From contig CANDNA010000005.1 of the NCBI GenBank assembly GCA_947385955.1, positions 122,766-186,765 on the forward strand: a DNA stretch of 64,000 nucleotides, written 5' to 3'. The notes beneath the pieces were generated by a model, which had not been told where the DNA came from, did not search any database, and saw only the letters and a list, made by a program, of their open reading frames with translations. Each line of letters starts with the position of its first letter. Positions within the stretch are counted from its first letter, which is position 1. Shown here piece by piece: positions 32,637 to 39,743 of the stretch. Position numbers and translations under genes: made by a program. This DNA is from an uncultured Clostridia bacterium. Lineage in GTDB: Bacteria; Bacillota; Clostridia; Lachnospirales; Lachnospiraceae.

Positions 32637-32876
32637 ATGAGACTTGACAAATATTTGAAAGTATCCCGTCTGATCAAGCGGCGTACAGTGGCCAACGAAG
32701 CCTGTGATGCGGGCAGAGTTTTGATTAACGACAAACCTGCCAAGGCGTCGGCCAATGTAAAAGAAGGCGATATCCTGACCATCCGGTTCGGTAACAGGGA
32801 TGTGAAGGTAGAAGTTGTGAATGTACGGGAAACAGTAAAAAAAGAAGAAGCAGCGGAGCTGTTCCGCTATCTGTAA
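32637..32876 (+). CDS. rqcP: RqcP, S4-domain ribosome quality-control protein
   Basis: 79 residues forming one S4 RNA-binding domain: MRLDKYLKVSRLIKRRT at the start, then AGRVLINDKPAK. The B. subtilis equivalent (YabO, RqcP) binds stalled 50S subunits with RqcH and promotes poly-alanine tailing of stalled chains. Gene order next to mazG and yabP is the same. ATG32637 is preceded by AGAGGAAGGA. HslR/Hsp15 is the E. coli relative. Confidence 0.9.
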   Translation: MRLDKYLKVSRLIKRRTVANEACDAGRVLINDKPAKASANVKEGDILTIRFGNRDVKVEVVNVRETVKKEEAAELFRYL

Positions 32877-32884
32877 GCATAAGT

Positions 32885-32932
32885 CCCCATGTTCTTTCAT
32901 ACAATGTATCAGGAAAGACAATGGGGGCTTTT
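32885..32932 (+). terminator. Weak terminator-like hairpin after rqcP
   Basis: CCCCAT...TTTC pairs imperfectly with GAAAGA...ATGGGG and is followed by TTTT. It directly precedes, and its G-run may serve as ribosome site for, yabP. Confidence 0.5.
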
Positions 32933-32934
32933 GC

Positions 32935-33225
32935 ATGGAGGATTTGACAAACAGTAAGCAAAAACAGCATAAATGTATGCTGACGAACAGAAATATCTGC
33001 AATATGAACGGGGTAGTGGATGTATTGTCCTTTGATGTCAGTGAGATATTGCTGGAAACCGATCAGGGAATGCTGATGATCAAAGGAAACGACCTGCATG
33101 TCAACCGGCTGAGTCTGGATAAGGGTGAGGTGGACATAGAAGGCAGGATTGACAGCCTGACTTATTCCGAAAGTGCAGGATATGGAAAATCCGGAGAATC
33201 GTTTTTGGCAAAATTATTTAAGTAG
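32935..33225 (+). CDS. yabP: Sporulation protein YabP
   Basis: 96 residues. The core NICNMNGVVDVLSFD, LLETDQGMLMIKG and LSLDKGEVDIEGRI match YabP/YqfC proteins. In B. subtilis YabP is made in the mother cell under sigma-E and is needed for spore cortex, with YabQ. The N-terminal 20 residues are hydrophilic and variable, as in the family. The start is the first ATG after a G-rich stretch. It lies 7 bp before yabQ, so the two are one unit. Confidence 0.9.
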   Translation: MEDLTNSKQKQHKCMLTNRNICNMNGVVDVLSFDVSEILLETDQGMLMIKGNDLHVNRLSLDKGEVDIEGRIDSLTYSESAGYGKSGESFLAKLFK

Positions 33226-33232
33226 GTGACAT

Positions 33233-33721
33233 ATGAGTCCTGAAATTGAGCTTGAAATGTATTTTTTGTTCCATTCCTTTCTGATGGGTATACTGATTAC
33301 AGTCCTGTATGATATACTCCGTATTCTGCGGAGGATACTTCCTCATAATATACTGGCAGTGTCTCTGGAGGATTTCCTGTATTGGATCGTCTGCTCTCTG
33401 CTGGTTTTCGTTATGCTGATCCGGGAAAATAACGGCATATTGCGGTGGTTTGCGGTAGCGGGAGCTATGATTGGGATGCTGTTGTATAAAAAAACGCTGG
33501 GACGTCTGTTCGTCCGGTATTTTTCTCTGCTTTTACAGAAAATACTACATATTGCAGGCCGGATGGTCAGGATCGTAGTCAAACCGCTACATCTTGTTTT
33601 CAGACGGCTGGCATGGGTGCGGAAAAAGTCTGAAAACAGGATGAAACGGAAGGTTTTTGGCGCCAAAAAGAAGTTGACGGAAGGGCGGAAATTGCTTAGA
33701 ATGGTTCTATACAAAAAATAG
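33233..33721 (+). CDS. yabQ: Spore cortex protein YabQ
   Basis: 162 residues with three to four membrane helices in the first 90 (LFHSFLMGILITVLYDILRI is the typical first segment) and a very basic C-terminus. YabQ is a sigma-E-controlled membrane protein required for spore cortex formation in B. subtilis. AGGTG precedes the ATG. It directly follows yabP. Confidence 0.9.
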   Translation: MSPEIELEMYFLFHSFLMGILITVLYDILRILRRILPHNILAVSLEDFLYWIVCSLLVFVMLIRENNGILRWFAVAGAMIGMLLYKKTLGRLFVRYFSLLLQKILHIAGRMVRIVVKPLHLVFRRLAWVRKKSENRMKRKVFGAKKKLTEGRKLLRMVLYKK

Positions 33722-33737
33722 GGCAGGGGTTTTGCAT

Positions 33738-34046
33738 ATGGTAAAAAGAAGGCTGGCCTTCCGCAGAAAACGTCAGAACAGGCTGGGAATGTTTCTGGTT
33801 ACCACAGCGGTACTGATGCTGCTTCTGGTGGTAGGCATTAAAAGTATAGAGCTTCAGGAAAAGAAGCGGATTTATGCGGCAAGAGAGATTGCATTGGAGC
33901 AGCAGATTGCCGAGGAAGAGAAAAGAGCACAGGAAATTGAAGAATTCCGGAAATATACCAAGACGAAGAAGTATGCGGAGGAAGTGGCGAAGGATAAGCT
34001 GGGTCTCGTACATGAAGGAGAGATTATCTTCAAGGAGAAACCATAG
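33738..34046 (+). CDS. divIC: Septum formation initiator DivIC/FtsB
   Basis: 102 residues from ATG33738 (CAGGGG upstream; an in-frame TTG six bases earlier is too close). A basic N-terminus, one membrane helix (about 18-36), then a coiled coil (about 38-75, many Glu/Ala/Lys) and the conserved end EEVAKDKLGLVHEGEIIF. DivIC works with DivIB and FtsL in the division complex outside the membrane. Place and size match the B. subtilis order. Confidence 0.9.
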   Translation: MVKRRLAFRRKRQNRLGMFLVTTAVLMLLLVVGIKSIELQEKKRIYAAREIALEQQIAEEEKRAQEIEEFRKYTKTKKYAEEVAKDKLGLVHEGEIIFKEKP

Positions 34047-34086
34047 ATACGGATGGCGATATAAGAGATTGCCGTCCGTATTTTTT
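34047..34086 (+). terminator. Terminator of the rqcP-divIC unit
   Basis: An 11-bp stem with one G-U pair (34047-34057 with 34071-34081), directly after the divIC stop codon, followed by TTTTTT. Confidence 0.9.
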
Positions 34087-34150
34087 GTCTAAAAGTATTG
34101 GGAAAACAGACGCCGGTTTGACAAAAACTGTGAAGGGTGTTTGGTATACT
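34086..34150 (+). promoter_or_regulatory. Spo0A-type promoter of the spoIIE-like gene
   Basis: TTGACA (34118-34123) and TATACT (34145-34150) are separated by 21 bp, the unusual spacing known for the Spo0A-activated sigma-A promoter of spoIIE in B. subtilis. Two 0A-box-like heptamers are present, each one base off TGTCGAA: TGTCTAA at 34086-34092, and TTTGACA at 34117-34123 in reverse orientation overlapping the -35. Confidence 0.75.
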
Positions 34151-34219
34151 GTATTCTTGCAGGGTGGACAGGCAGTCTGCCGGCAAAAGATCTGTGCTAT
34201 GGCAGGAGGAGTGAAGGGT

Positions 34220-35419
34220 ATGAAAAGAGCAGGGGCGATAAGCGGACAGGCAGAGGGGATTCTGATACCATCTTATGGGAAAAAGAAATTGATGGACTAT
34301 GCGGATTCTTTTCACGATCTGGCGCAGACGTTTATTTATAAAGAAGCGGCAGGGGCGGGTACGATGCAGGACCGGCAGGCGTATCTGATGAAACGCAGAC
34401 TGATGGAGGATCGGGCCATTCTGGCAGATAATCTGATGGAGGTGTCCAGAATCATCAGACTTCTGGCCGAGGAATCTTATCCTCTGCAGCCTTTCAGGCC
34501 CAGGGAACTGAAACGGATCATCCGTACCTGCAGGAGCCGGGGCGTGATACTCCGTAATCTGTTCCGGACACAGGACCCTGTGTGCGGCATGCGGCTGGCG
34601 GCTGAGCTGTGCGTGGCTGAACGGCATGTACTGACGGCGGAGGATGCGGCGGAGATTTTTTCAGAGCTGTTTCACAAACGGCTGTTGCCGGAAAAGGACA
34701 GTCTGTTTTTCCTGAAAAAAGAGTTTGAAACCGTGATTTTTGAAGAAGAGGCAGCTTACAATGTGCTGACCGGTGCGGCGAAGGCCACCAGGGAAAATGA
34801 AAAAGTATCCGGTGATACCTATTCTTTTCTGGAAAAGGGGAACGGCAATTTTATTATGGCTCTGTCCGACGGCATGGGATCCGGGGAAAAGGCCATGACA
34901 GACAGTGAAACGGTCATTGATCTGCTGGAAAAATTTACAGAAGCCGGCTTTTCCAAAGAAACGGCAGCGGAAATGATCAATGGGGTTTTGGTGGCACGGG
35001 GAGAAGAGGAAAATATGTCCACACTGGATGTATGTGACATCAATCTGTATACGGGAGTGTGTGAACTGATGAAAATAGGTTCTTCCTGTACTTACATAAA
35101 GAGAGACCGGGAAGTGGAACAGATTGATGCGGATACGCTGCCACTGGGAATTTTTCACCGGATTGATGCAGACAGGCAGGAACGCAGGCTGAAGGACGGA
35201 GACTTTGTGATTATGGTTTCCGACGGTGTCGTGGATGGCCTGGGTGATGAAGAGATGCTGCGGGATATTCTCAGTCAGATTGATATTCAGAATCCTCAGG
35301 AGATGGCCAATTACATGCTGCAACTGGTTTTGCATAAGACGATGGGAAAGGTGCAGGATGATATGACCATACTTACATTGGGCATCTGGGAAAATGCCGG
35401 GCCGGAACTGTATCTGTAA
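34220..35419 (+). CDS. SpoIIE-like PP2C phosphatase lacking the membrane domain
   Basis: 399 residues from ATG34220, with AGGAGGA 9 bases upstream. The N-terminal 170 residues resemble the SpoIIE linker (YGKKKLMDYADSFHDLAQTF). The PP2C phosphatase domain (about 190-395) keeps its metal Asp residues in SGDTYSF, LSDGMGSGE, VSDGVVDG and QDDMT. SpoIIE dephosphorylates SpoIIAA to release sigma-F in the forespore and is normally about 800 residues with ten membrane helices; those are absent. The 170 bp upstream are terminator and promoter, so no lost frame is hidden there. Location and Spo0A-type promoter both match spoIIE. Confidence 0.82.
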   Translation: MKRAGAISGQAEGILIPSYGKKKLMDYADSFHDLAQTFIYKEAAGAGTMQDRQAYLMKRRLMEDRAILADNLMEVSRIIRLLAEESYPLQPFRPRELKRIIRTCRSRGVILRNLFRTQDPVCGMRLAAELCVAERHVLTAEDAAEIFSELFHKRLLPEKDSLFFLKKEFETVIFEEEAAYNVLTGAAKATRENEKVSGDTYSFLEKGNGNFIMALSDGMGSGEKAMTDSETVIDLLEKFTEAGFSKETAAEMINGVLVARGEEENMSTLDVCDINLYTGVCELMKIGSSCTYIKRDREVEQIDADTLPLGIFHRIDADRQERRLKDGDFVIMVSDGVVDGLGDEEMLRDILSQIDIQNPQEMANYMLQLVLHKTMGKVQDDMTILTLGIWENAGPELYL

Positions 35420-35432
35420 ACGGCAGGTATGG

Positions 35433-35461
35433 TTGATTTTTTGCCGGAAATTGAGTATAGT
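35433..35461 (+). promoter_or_regulatory. Promoter abutting tilS
   Basis: TTGATT (35433-35438), 17-bp spacer, TATAGT (35456-35461). The -10 ends 6 bases before ATG35468 and no ribosome site lies between, so the mRNA could be leaderless. Confidence 0.6.
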
Positions 35462-35467
35462 TAGACT

Positions 35468-36868
35468 ATGGTAAAAAGGGTACTTAAATATATCAGAGAA
35501 AATCATATGCTGCAGGAAGGCAGTACGGTAGTGGCCGGTATATCGGGAGGGGCGGATTCTGTCTGCCTTCTCTTTATTTTATTAAGAATAAGGGAACAGA
35601 TGCCGTTTAAACTGATCGCGGTGCATGTCAATCATCAGATTCGTGAGGAAGCCGGTGAGGACGCGGCTTTCGTGGAAGCGCTGTGCAAAAAGTGGAACTG
35701 TCCGTTTTATTGTGTGACAGAAGATGTGGAGGAATATGCGCTGGCACATCATATGTCTGCGGAGGAAGCAGGACGTTTTTTGCGGTATCGGGCATTTGAG
35801 CAGGTACTGGAGGCAGAGGGGGCTCCGGACGGAAGGATAGCGGTGGCACACAATCAGAACGATAACGCGGAAACGGTGCTGTTTCATCTGATGAGGGGAA
35901 GCGGTCTGACGGGCCTGGCCGGAATCCGCCCGGTACGGGGGGCGGTCATCCGGCCGCTTTTATGTATTTCCCGGCCGGAGATAGAGGCTTTTCTTGCCCA
36001 TAATCAGCTTTCCTATTGTATAGACCGGACGAATAGCGAGGATACTTATACAAGGAATAAAATAAGGCATCATGTGCTTTCTTATGCAGAACAGGAAATC
36101 TGCGGCAGAGCGGTGTCCCATATCTATGACACAAGCGTCATAATAAGAGAAACGGACGCGTTTGTCAGACGGTGTACAGAGCAGGCGGCAGAGCGGTGCA
36201 TGACAGTTTCCGGGCGGGAAATTCTGTTTGGCCTTACGGCTTTTACAAAAGAAGAACCTTTGATACAAAGGCAGCTTTTGCTGATGGCTATCGAGCGGAT
36301 GACAGAGAGCAGAAAAGATATCTCGGCGGTGCATATCCGGCTGCTGCAGAAATTGTTTTTCAGACAGGGAAACGGCAGTCTGGATTTGCCCTGCGGCCTG
36401 AGGGCCTGGCGGGAATACGGTAACGTACGGCTGGCTTATGCGGAAAAGAAGCTGCCGGGAATATCTGCCGTACCACTTCTGATTCCGGGAACGACAAAGT
36501 GGGGAGAACAGATACAGGTTCACTGTGAGCTGTTCCCCTGTGAAAAAAGCCAAAATATTCCCGAAAAAACATATACGAAATGGTTTGATTATGATAAAAT
36601 AGTTAAATCTTTAGTGCTTCGGACCAGACAGACGGGCGATTATCTGCTGACACATGCAGACGGGGGCAGGAAGTCGCTGAAAGCGTATCTGATCGGAGAG
36701 AAGATACCCGTCGAAAAGCGGGACCGGACTCTGCTGCTGGCAGACGGCAGCCACATCGTGTGGGTTGTGGGACACAGGATCAGCGGGCACTATAAAATAG
36801 ACAGACAGACAAAGACTGTATTGCAGATAAAAGTTACAGGAGGAACCACAGATGGCAGAGAAGATTAG
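35468..36868 (+). CDS. tilS: tRNA(Ile)-lysidine synthase
   Basis: 466 residues. PP-loop ATP motif SGGADSVCLL near 26-35 and the HVNHQIR region match TilS. The enzyme attaches lysine to cytidine 34 of tRNA-Ile(CAU) so that it reads AUA. The C-terminal substrate-binding domain (about 380-460, with LRTRQTGDY) is present. The stop overlaps hpt by 17 bp, as in many Firmicutes, indicating coupled translation. The start matches the B. subtilis protein in length, although no ribosome site precedes it. Confidence 0.93.
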   Translation: MVKRVLKYIRENHMLQEGSTVVAGISGGADSVCLLFILLRIREQMPFKLIAVHVNHQIREEAGEDAAFVEALCKKWNCPFYCVTEDVEEYALAHHMSAEEAGRFLRYRAFEQVLEAEGAPDGRIAVAHNQNDNAETVLFHLMRGSGLTGLAGIRPVRGAVIRPLLCISRPEIEAFLAHNQLSYCIDRTNSEDTYTRNKIRHHVLSYAEQEICGRAVSHIYDTSVIIRETDAFVRRCTEQAAERCMTVSGREILFGLTAFTKEEPLIQRQLLLMAIERMTESRKDISAVHIRLLQKLFFRQGNGSLDLPCGLRAWREYGNVRLAYAEKKLPGISAVPLLIPGTTKWGEQIQVHCELFPCEKSQNIPEKTYTKWFDYDKIVKSLVLRTRQTGDYLLTHADGGRKSLKAYLIGEKIPVEKRDRTLLLADGSHIVWVVGHRISGHYKIDRQTKTVLQIKVTGGTTDGRED

Positions 36869-37376
36869 AGTACTGTTGACAGAGGAAACGGTGGATGCCC
36901 GGATACGGGAGATCGGGGAGCAGATCAGCCGGGATTATGCAGGAAAGCAGGTACATCTTGTATGTGTGTTAAAGGGCGGCAGTTTTTTTATGTGTGAGCT
37001 TGCCAAGAGAATTACAGTTCCGGTATCCATGGATTTTATGTCTGTATCCAGTTATGGCAGTGAGACAAAGTCCAGCGGTGTTGTACGCATTGTAAAAGAT
37101 CTGGATGAACCGTTGAAAGACAAAGAAGTTATTATTATTGAAGATATCGTGGATTCGGGGAGGACGCTGAGCTATCTGATCGAGATGCTGCGGGACCGTC
37201 AGCCCAGAAGCCTTTCTCTGTGCACGCTGTTGGATAAGCCGGAGCGGCGGATGGTGGATGTGCATGTGGATTATACGGGATTCAGGATTCCGGATGAATT
37301 TGTAGTGGGATATGGTCTGGACTATGATCAAAAATACCGCAATCTGCCATATATTGGTGTAGTAGAATTGGATTAA
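36852..37376 (+). CDS. hpt: Hypoxanthine phosphoribosyltransferase
   Basis: 174 residues. The PRPP loop IIIEDIVDSGRTLSYL is near 94-109, and LKGGSFFM and SYGSETKSSG complete the HPRT pattern. It makes IMP or GMP from free bases and PRPP. AGGAGG lies inside the end of tilS. The tilS-hpt-ftsH order is conserved across Firmicutes. Confidence 0.94.
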   Translation: MAEKIRVLLTEETVDARIREIGEQISRDYAGKQVHLVCVLKGGSFFMCELAKRITVPVSMDFMSVSSYGSETKSSGVVRIVKDLDEPLKDKEVIIIEDIVDSGRTLSYLIEMLRDRQPRSLSLCTLLDKPERRMVDVHVDYTGFRIPDEFVVGYGLDYDQKYRNLPYIGVVELD

Positions 37377-37410
37377 TGGAAGCGGTAATCCGTTTCCGGG
37401 AGGAGCAGAC

Positions 37411-39246
37411 TTGAATAAAAACAGCAAAAGCCTGAATATGTACTTTATTGTCATACTGATACTGTTGGGCCTTACTTATTTTATCAGTACGCTGGGCGAG
37501 CGGGAAGAGGTGTATACCAAAGCGGAGCTGACGGCGGATCTGAAAGAAAACCGGATCACCCATGCGGAGATTCAGCCCAATCAGGAAACGCCTACCGGCG
37601 CTGTCAGAGTGACTCTGTCGGATGGCAGGAGTAAAATATCTTATGTATCGGATGTAAAAGAGATTGAAAAACTGTTGTCTGATTATCAGATTGATCCTGT
37701 GATGCGGGACGTACCAAAGGAAAGCTGGTTTATGACCTATATGCTGCCGATGCTGGTGGTGCTGATCATAGGGGGCTTTTTCTTTGTCATGATGAATTCC
37801 CAAAATTCCGGTGGTAATGGCAAGATGATGAACTTTGGCAAGAGCAGGGCAAAGCTGTCCCTGGGAGAAGGGAATATCACGCTGAAGGATGTAGCCGGAC
37901 TGAAAGAAGAAAAAGAAGAACTGGAAGAGGTCATTGAATTTCTCAGGGAACCGGCCAAGTTTACCAGAGTGGGCGCACGGATTCCCAAGGGGATTTTATT
38001 GGAGGGCTCACCGGGAACCGGTAAAACGCTGCTGGCCAAAGCCATAGCGGGCGAGGCCAATGTACCGTTTTTCAGTATTTCCGGTTCTGATTTTGTGGAA
38101 ATGTTTGTCGGTGTGGGCGCTTCCCGTGTCCGGGATCTGTTTCTGAATGCGAAACGCAATGCCCCCTGTATTGTATTTATTGATGAAATTGATGCCGTTG
38201 CAAGACGGCGCGGTACAGGTATGGGCGGCGGCCATGATGAAAGAGAGCAGACTCTGAACCAGCTTTTGGTGGAGATGGACGGATTTGGGGTCAATGAAGG
38301 GATTATCGTCATGGCAGCCACCAACCGGGTGGATATTCTGGATCCGGCTATCCTGCGTCCGGGACGGTTTGACCGGAAGATCACAGTGGCGGCGCCGGAT
38401 GTGGGCGGCAGAGAAGATATCCTGAAAGTGCATGCCAAAAACAAGCCTCTGGCAGAGGATGTGGATCTGAAGCAGATCGCACAGACTACGGCGGGATTTA
38501 CAGGAGCAGACCTGGAGAATCTTCTGAACGAATCGGCCATTATTGCCGCCAAAGAAAACCGGGCCTTTGTCATGCAGGCAGATATCAGGAAGGCATTTAT
38601 CAAAGTGGGAATCGGTTCCGAAAAGAAGAGCCGGGTGATTTCGGAGAAGGAAAAGAGCATCACTGCTTACCATGAAGCAGGCCACGCCATTTTGTTCCAT
38701 GTCCTGCCGGATGTGGGGCCGGTATATACCGTTTCCATTATTCCCACCGGAATCGGTGCAGCCGGCTATACCATGCCCCTTCCGGAAAGGGATGAAATGT
38801 TTATGACCAGAGGCCGGATGCTGCAGGAGATCATGGTTTCACTGGGCGGTCGGATTGCGGAAGAAATGATTTTTGATGAAATTACCACAGGCGCTTCCAG
38901 CGACATTAAAAAGGCGACCAAAGTGGCCAGAAAGATGGTGACAAGGTTTGGCATGTCGGATGAAATCGGACTGATCAACTATGACGACGAAGATGACGAA
39001 GTATTTATCGGACGGGACCTGGCACATACCAGAAGCCACAGCGAGTCGGTGGCAAGTGAGATCGACAGAGAAGTAAAACGGATTATTGACGACTGCTATA
39101 CAAAGGCAAAACAGGTGATTCAGGAGCATAACCAGGTGCTTCATGAATGCGCCAAACTGCTGATAGAGCGGGAAAAGATTTCCAGGGCAGAGTTTGAAGC
39201 ATTATTTTTGTGCAATACTACCGAAAAAGAACCGCTGAATTTGTAA
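37411..39246 (+). CDS. ftsH: ATP-dependent zinc metalloprotease FtsH
   Basis: 611 residues, TTG start at 37411 supported by GGGAGGA 6 bases upstream. Membrane helices near 8-27 and 108-128 flank an outer domain of about 80 residues. The AAA+ domain has GSPGTGKT (199-206), IVFIDEIDA (254-262) and the arginine-finger region RPGRFDRK. The protease zinc site is HEAGH (421-425). FtsH degrades membrane and regulatory proteins. In B. subtilis it is also needed for sporulation. A terminator follows after about 120 bp. Confidence 0.96.
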   Translation: MNKNSKSLNMYFIVILILLGLTYFISTLGEREEVYTKAELTADLKENRITHAEIQPNQETPTGAVRVTLSDGRSKISYVSDVKEIEKLLSDYQIDPVMRDVPKESWFMTYMLPMLVVLIIGGFFFVMMNSQNSGGNGKMMNFGKSRAKLSLGEGNITLKDVAGLKEEKEELEEVIEFLREPAKFTRVGARIPKGILLEGSPGTGKTLLAKAIAGEANVPFFSISGSDFVEMFVGVGASRVRDLFLNAKRNAPCIVFIDEIDAVARRRGTGMGGGHDEREQTLNQLLVEMDGFGVNEGIIVMAATNRVDILDPAILRPGRFDRKITVAAPDVGGREDILKVHAKNKPLAEDVDLKQIAQTTAGFTGADLENLLNESAIIAAKENRAFVMQADIRKAFIKVGIGSEKKSRVISEKEKSITAYHEAGHAILFHVLPDVGPVYTVSIIPTGIGAAGYTMPLPERDEMFMTRGRMLQEIMVSLGGRIAEEMIFDEITTGASSDIKKATKVARKMVTRFGMSDEIGLINYDDEDDEVFIGRDLAHTRSHSESVASEIDREVKRIIDDCYTKAKQVIQEHNQVLHECAKLLIEREKISRAEFEALFLCNTTEKEPLNL

Positions 39247-39365
39247 TATTTGTGAATTGCGGGTATGGACTTTTGGGGCTGCCTTTGCTATTATACTACT
39301 TGTAACCCCCCCCAATACATTATATAGTTTTTTGCTATACCCCATAAGAAAGAAATACCTTCTCT

Positions 39366-39399
39366 AAAAAAGACAGCGGATCGAAATGCTGTCTTTTTT
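39366..39399 (+). terminator. Terminator of ftsH
   Basis: AGACAGC/GCTGTCT stem (39371-39377 with 39388-39394) with flanking A and T runs that extend pairing. The stretch between the ftsH stop and this hairpin holds a run of eight C (39306-39313) and nothing else recognised. Confidence 0.88.
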
Positions 39400-39413
39400 A
39401 CTGCTCAAAATTA

Positions 39414-39422
39414 TGGTATAAT
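39414..39422 (+). promoter_or_regulatory. Extended -10 promoter at the head of the tandem repeat
   Basis: TGGTATAAT, a perfect TATAAT (39417-39422) with extended TG, ends 7 bp before the first repeat unit. No -35 consensus is seen. Transcription would start at about 39429, the first base of the repeat. Confidence 0.55.
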
Positions 39423-39429
39423 ATAACAG

Positions 39430-39710
39430 CCGCAAAGGAAAAACAAGCGGCTGCGGAGCAGACATTTGTTTTTCGTGCGGCGTTAACGAGCAAACGTCCG
39501 ATGAAATCGGATGAAGAGCGCGAAAGCGCGGGTTTGCGAGTTGAGAAAATGAGGAGACCGCAAAGGAAAAACAAGCGGCTGCGGAGCAGACATTTGTTTT
39601 TCGTGCGGCGTTAACGAGCAAACGTCCGATGAAATCGGATGAAGAGCGCGAAAGCGCGGGTTTGCGAGTTGAGAAAATGAGGAGACCGCAAAGGAAAAAC
39701 AAGCGGCTGC
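39430..39710. repeat. 128-bp tandem repeat, 2.2 copies, strongly structured
   Basis: Two identical 128-bp units (39430-39557, 39558-39685) and the first 25 bp of a third (39686-39710). Each unit holds a possible three-way junction: closing stem GCAAAC/GTTTGC (39490-39495 with 39532-39537 in copy 1), arm TCCGAT-GAA-ATCGGA, and arm GCGC-GAAA-GCGC with a GNRA loop. The 5' part can form CAGCCGC/GCGGCTG. Open frames on either strand are artefacts of the repeat. It fills the gap between ftsH and the GH13 gene. Possible mobile repeat, structured RNA or leader. Confidence 0.85.
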
Positions 39711-39743
39711 AACAGTAAATTAAATACAGCGAGGTAAAGAAGT

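Noticed and set aside
39306..39313. Run of eight C as a phase-variable tract
   Set aside because: It lies in non-coding DNA between the ftsH stop and its terminator, not in a promoter spacer or coding region.
39364..39702. 112-codon minus-strand frame through the tandem repeat
   Set aside because: It exists because the repeat unit happens to be open; it repeats the same peptide in shifted frames and has no start signals.
39430..39710. CRISPR array
   Set aside because: The units are 128 bp, directly adjacent and identical, with no spacers, and no cas genes are present.
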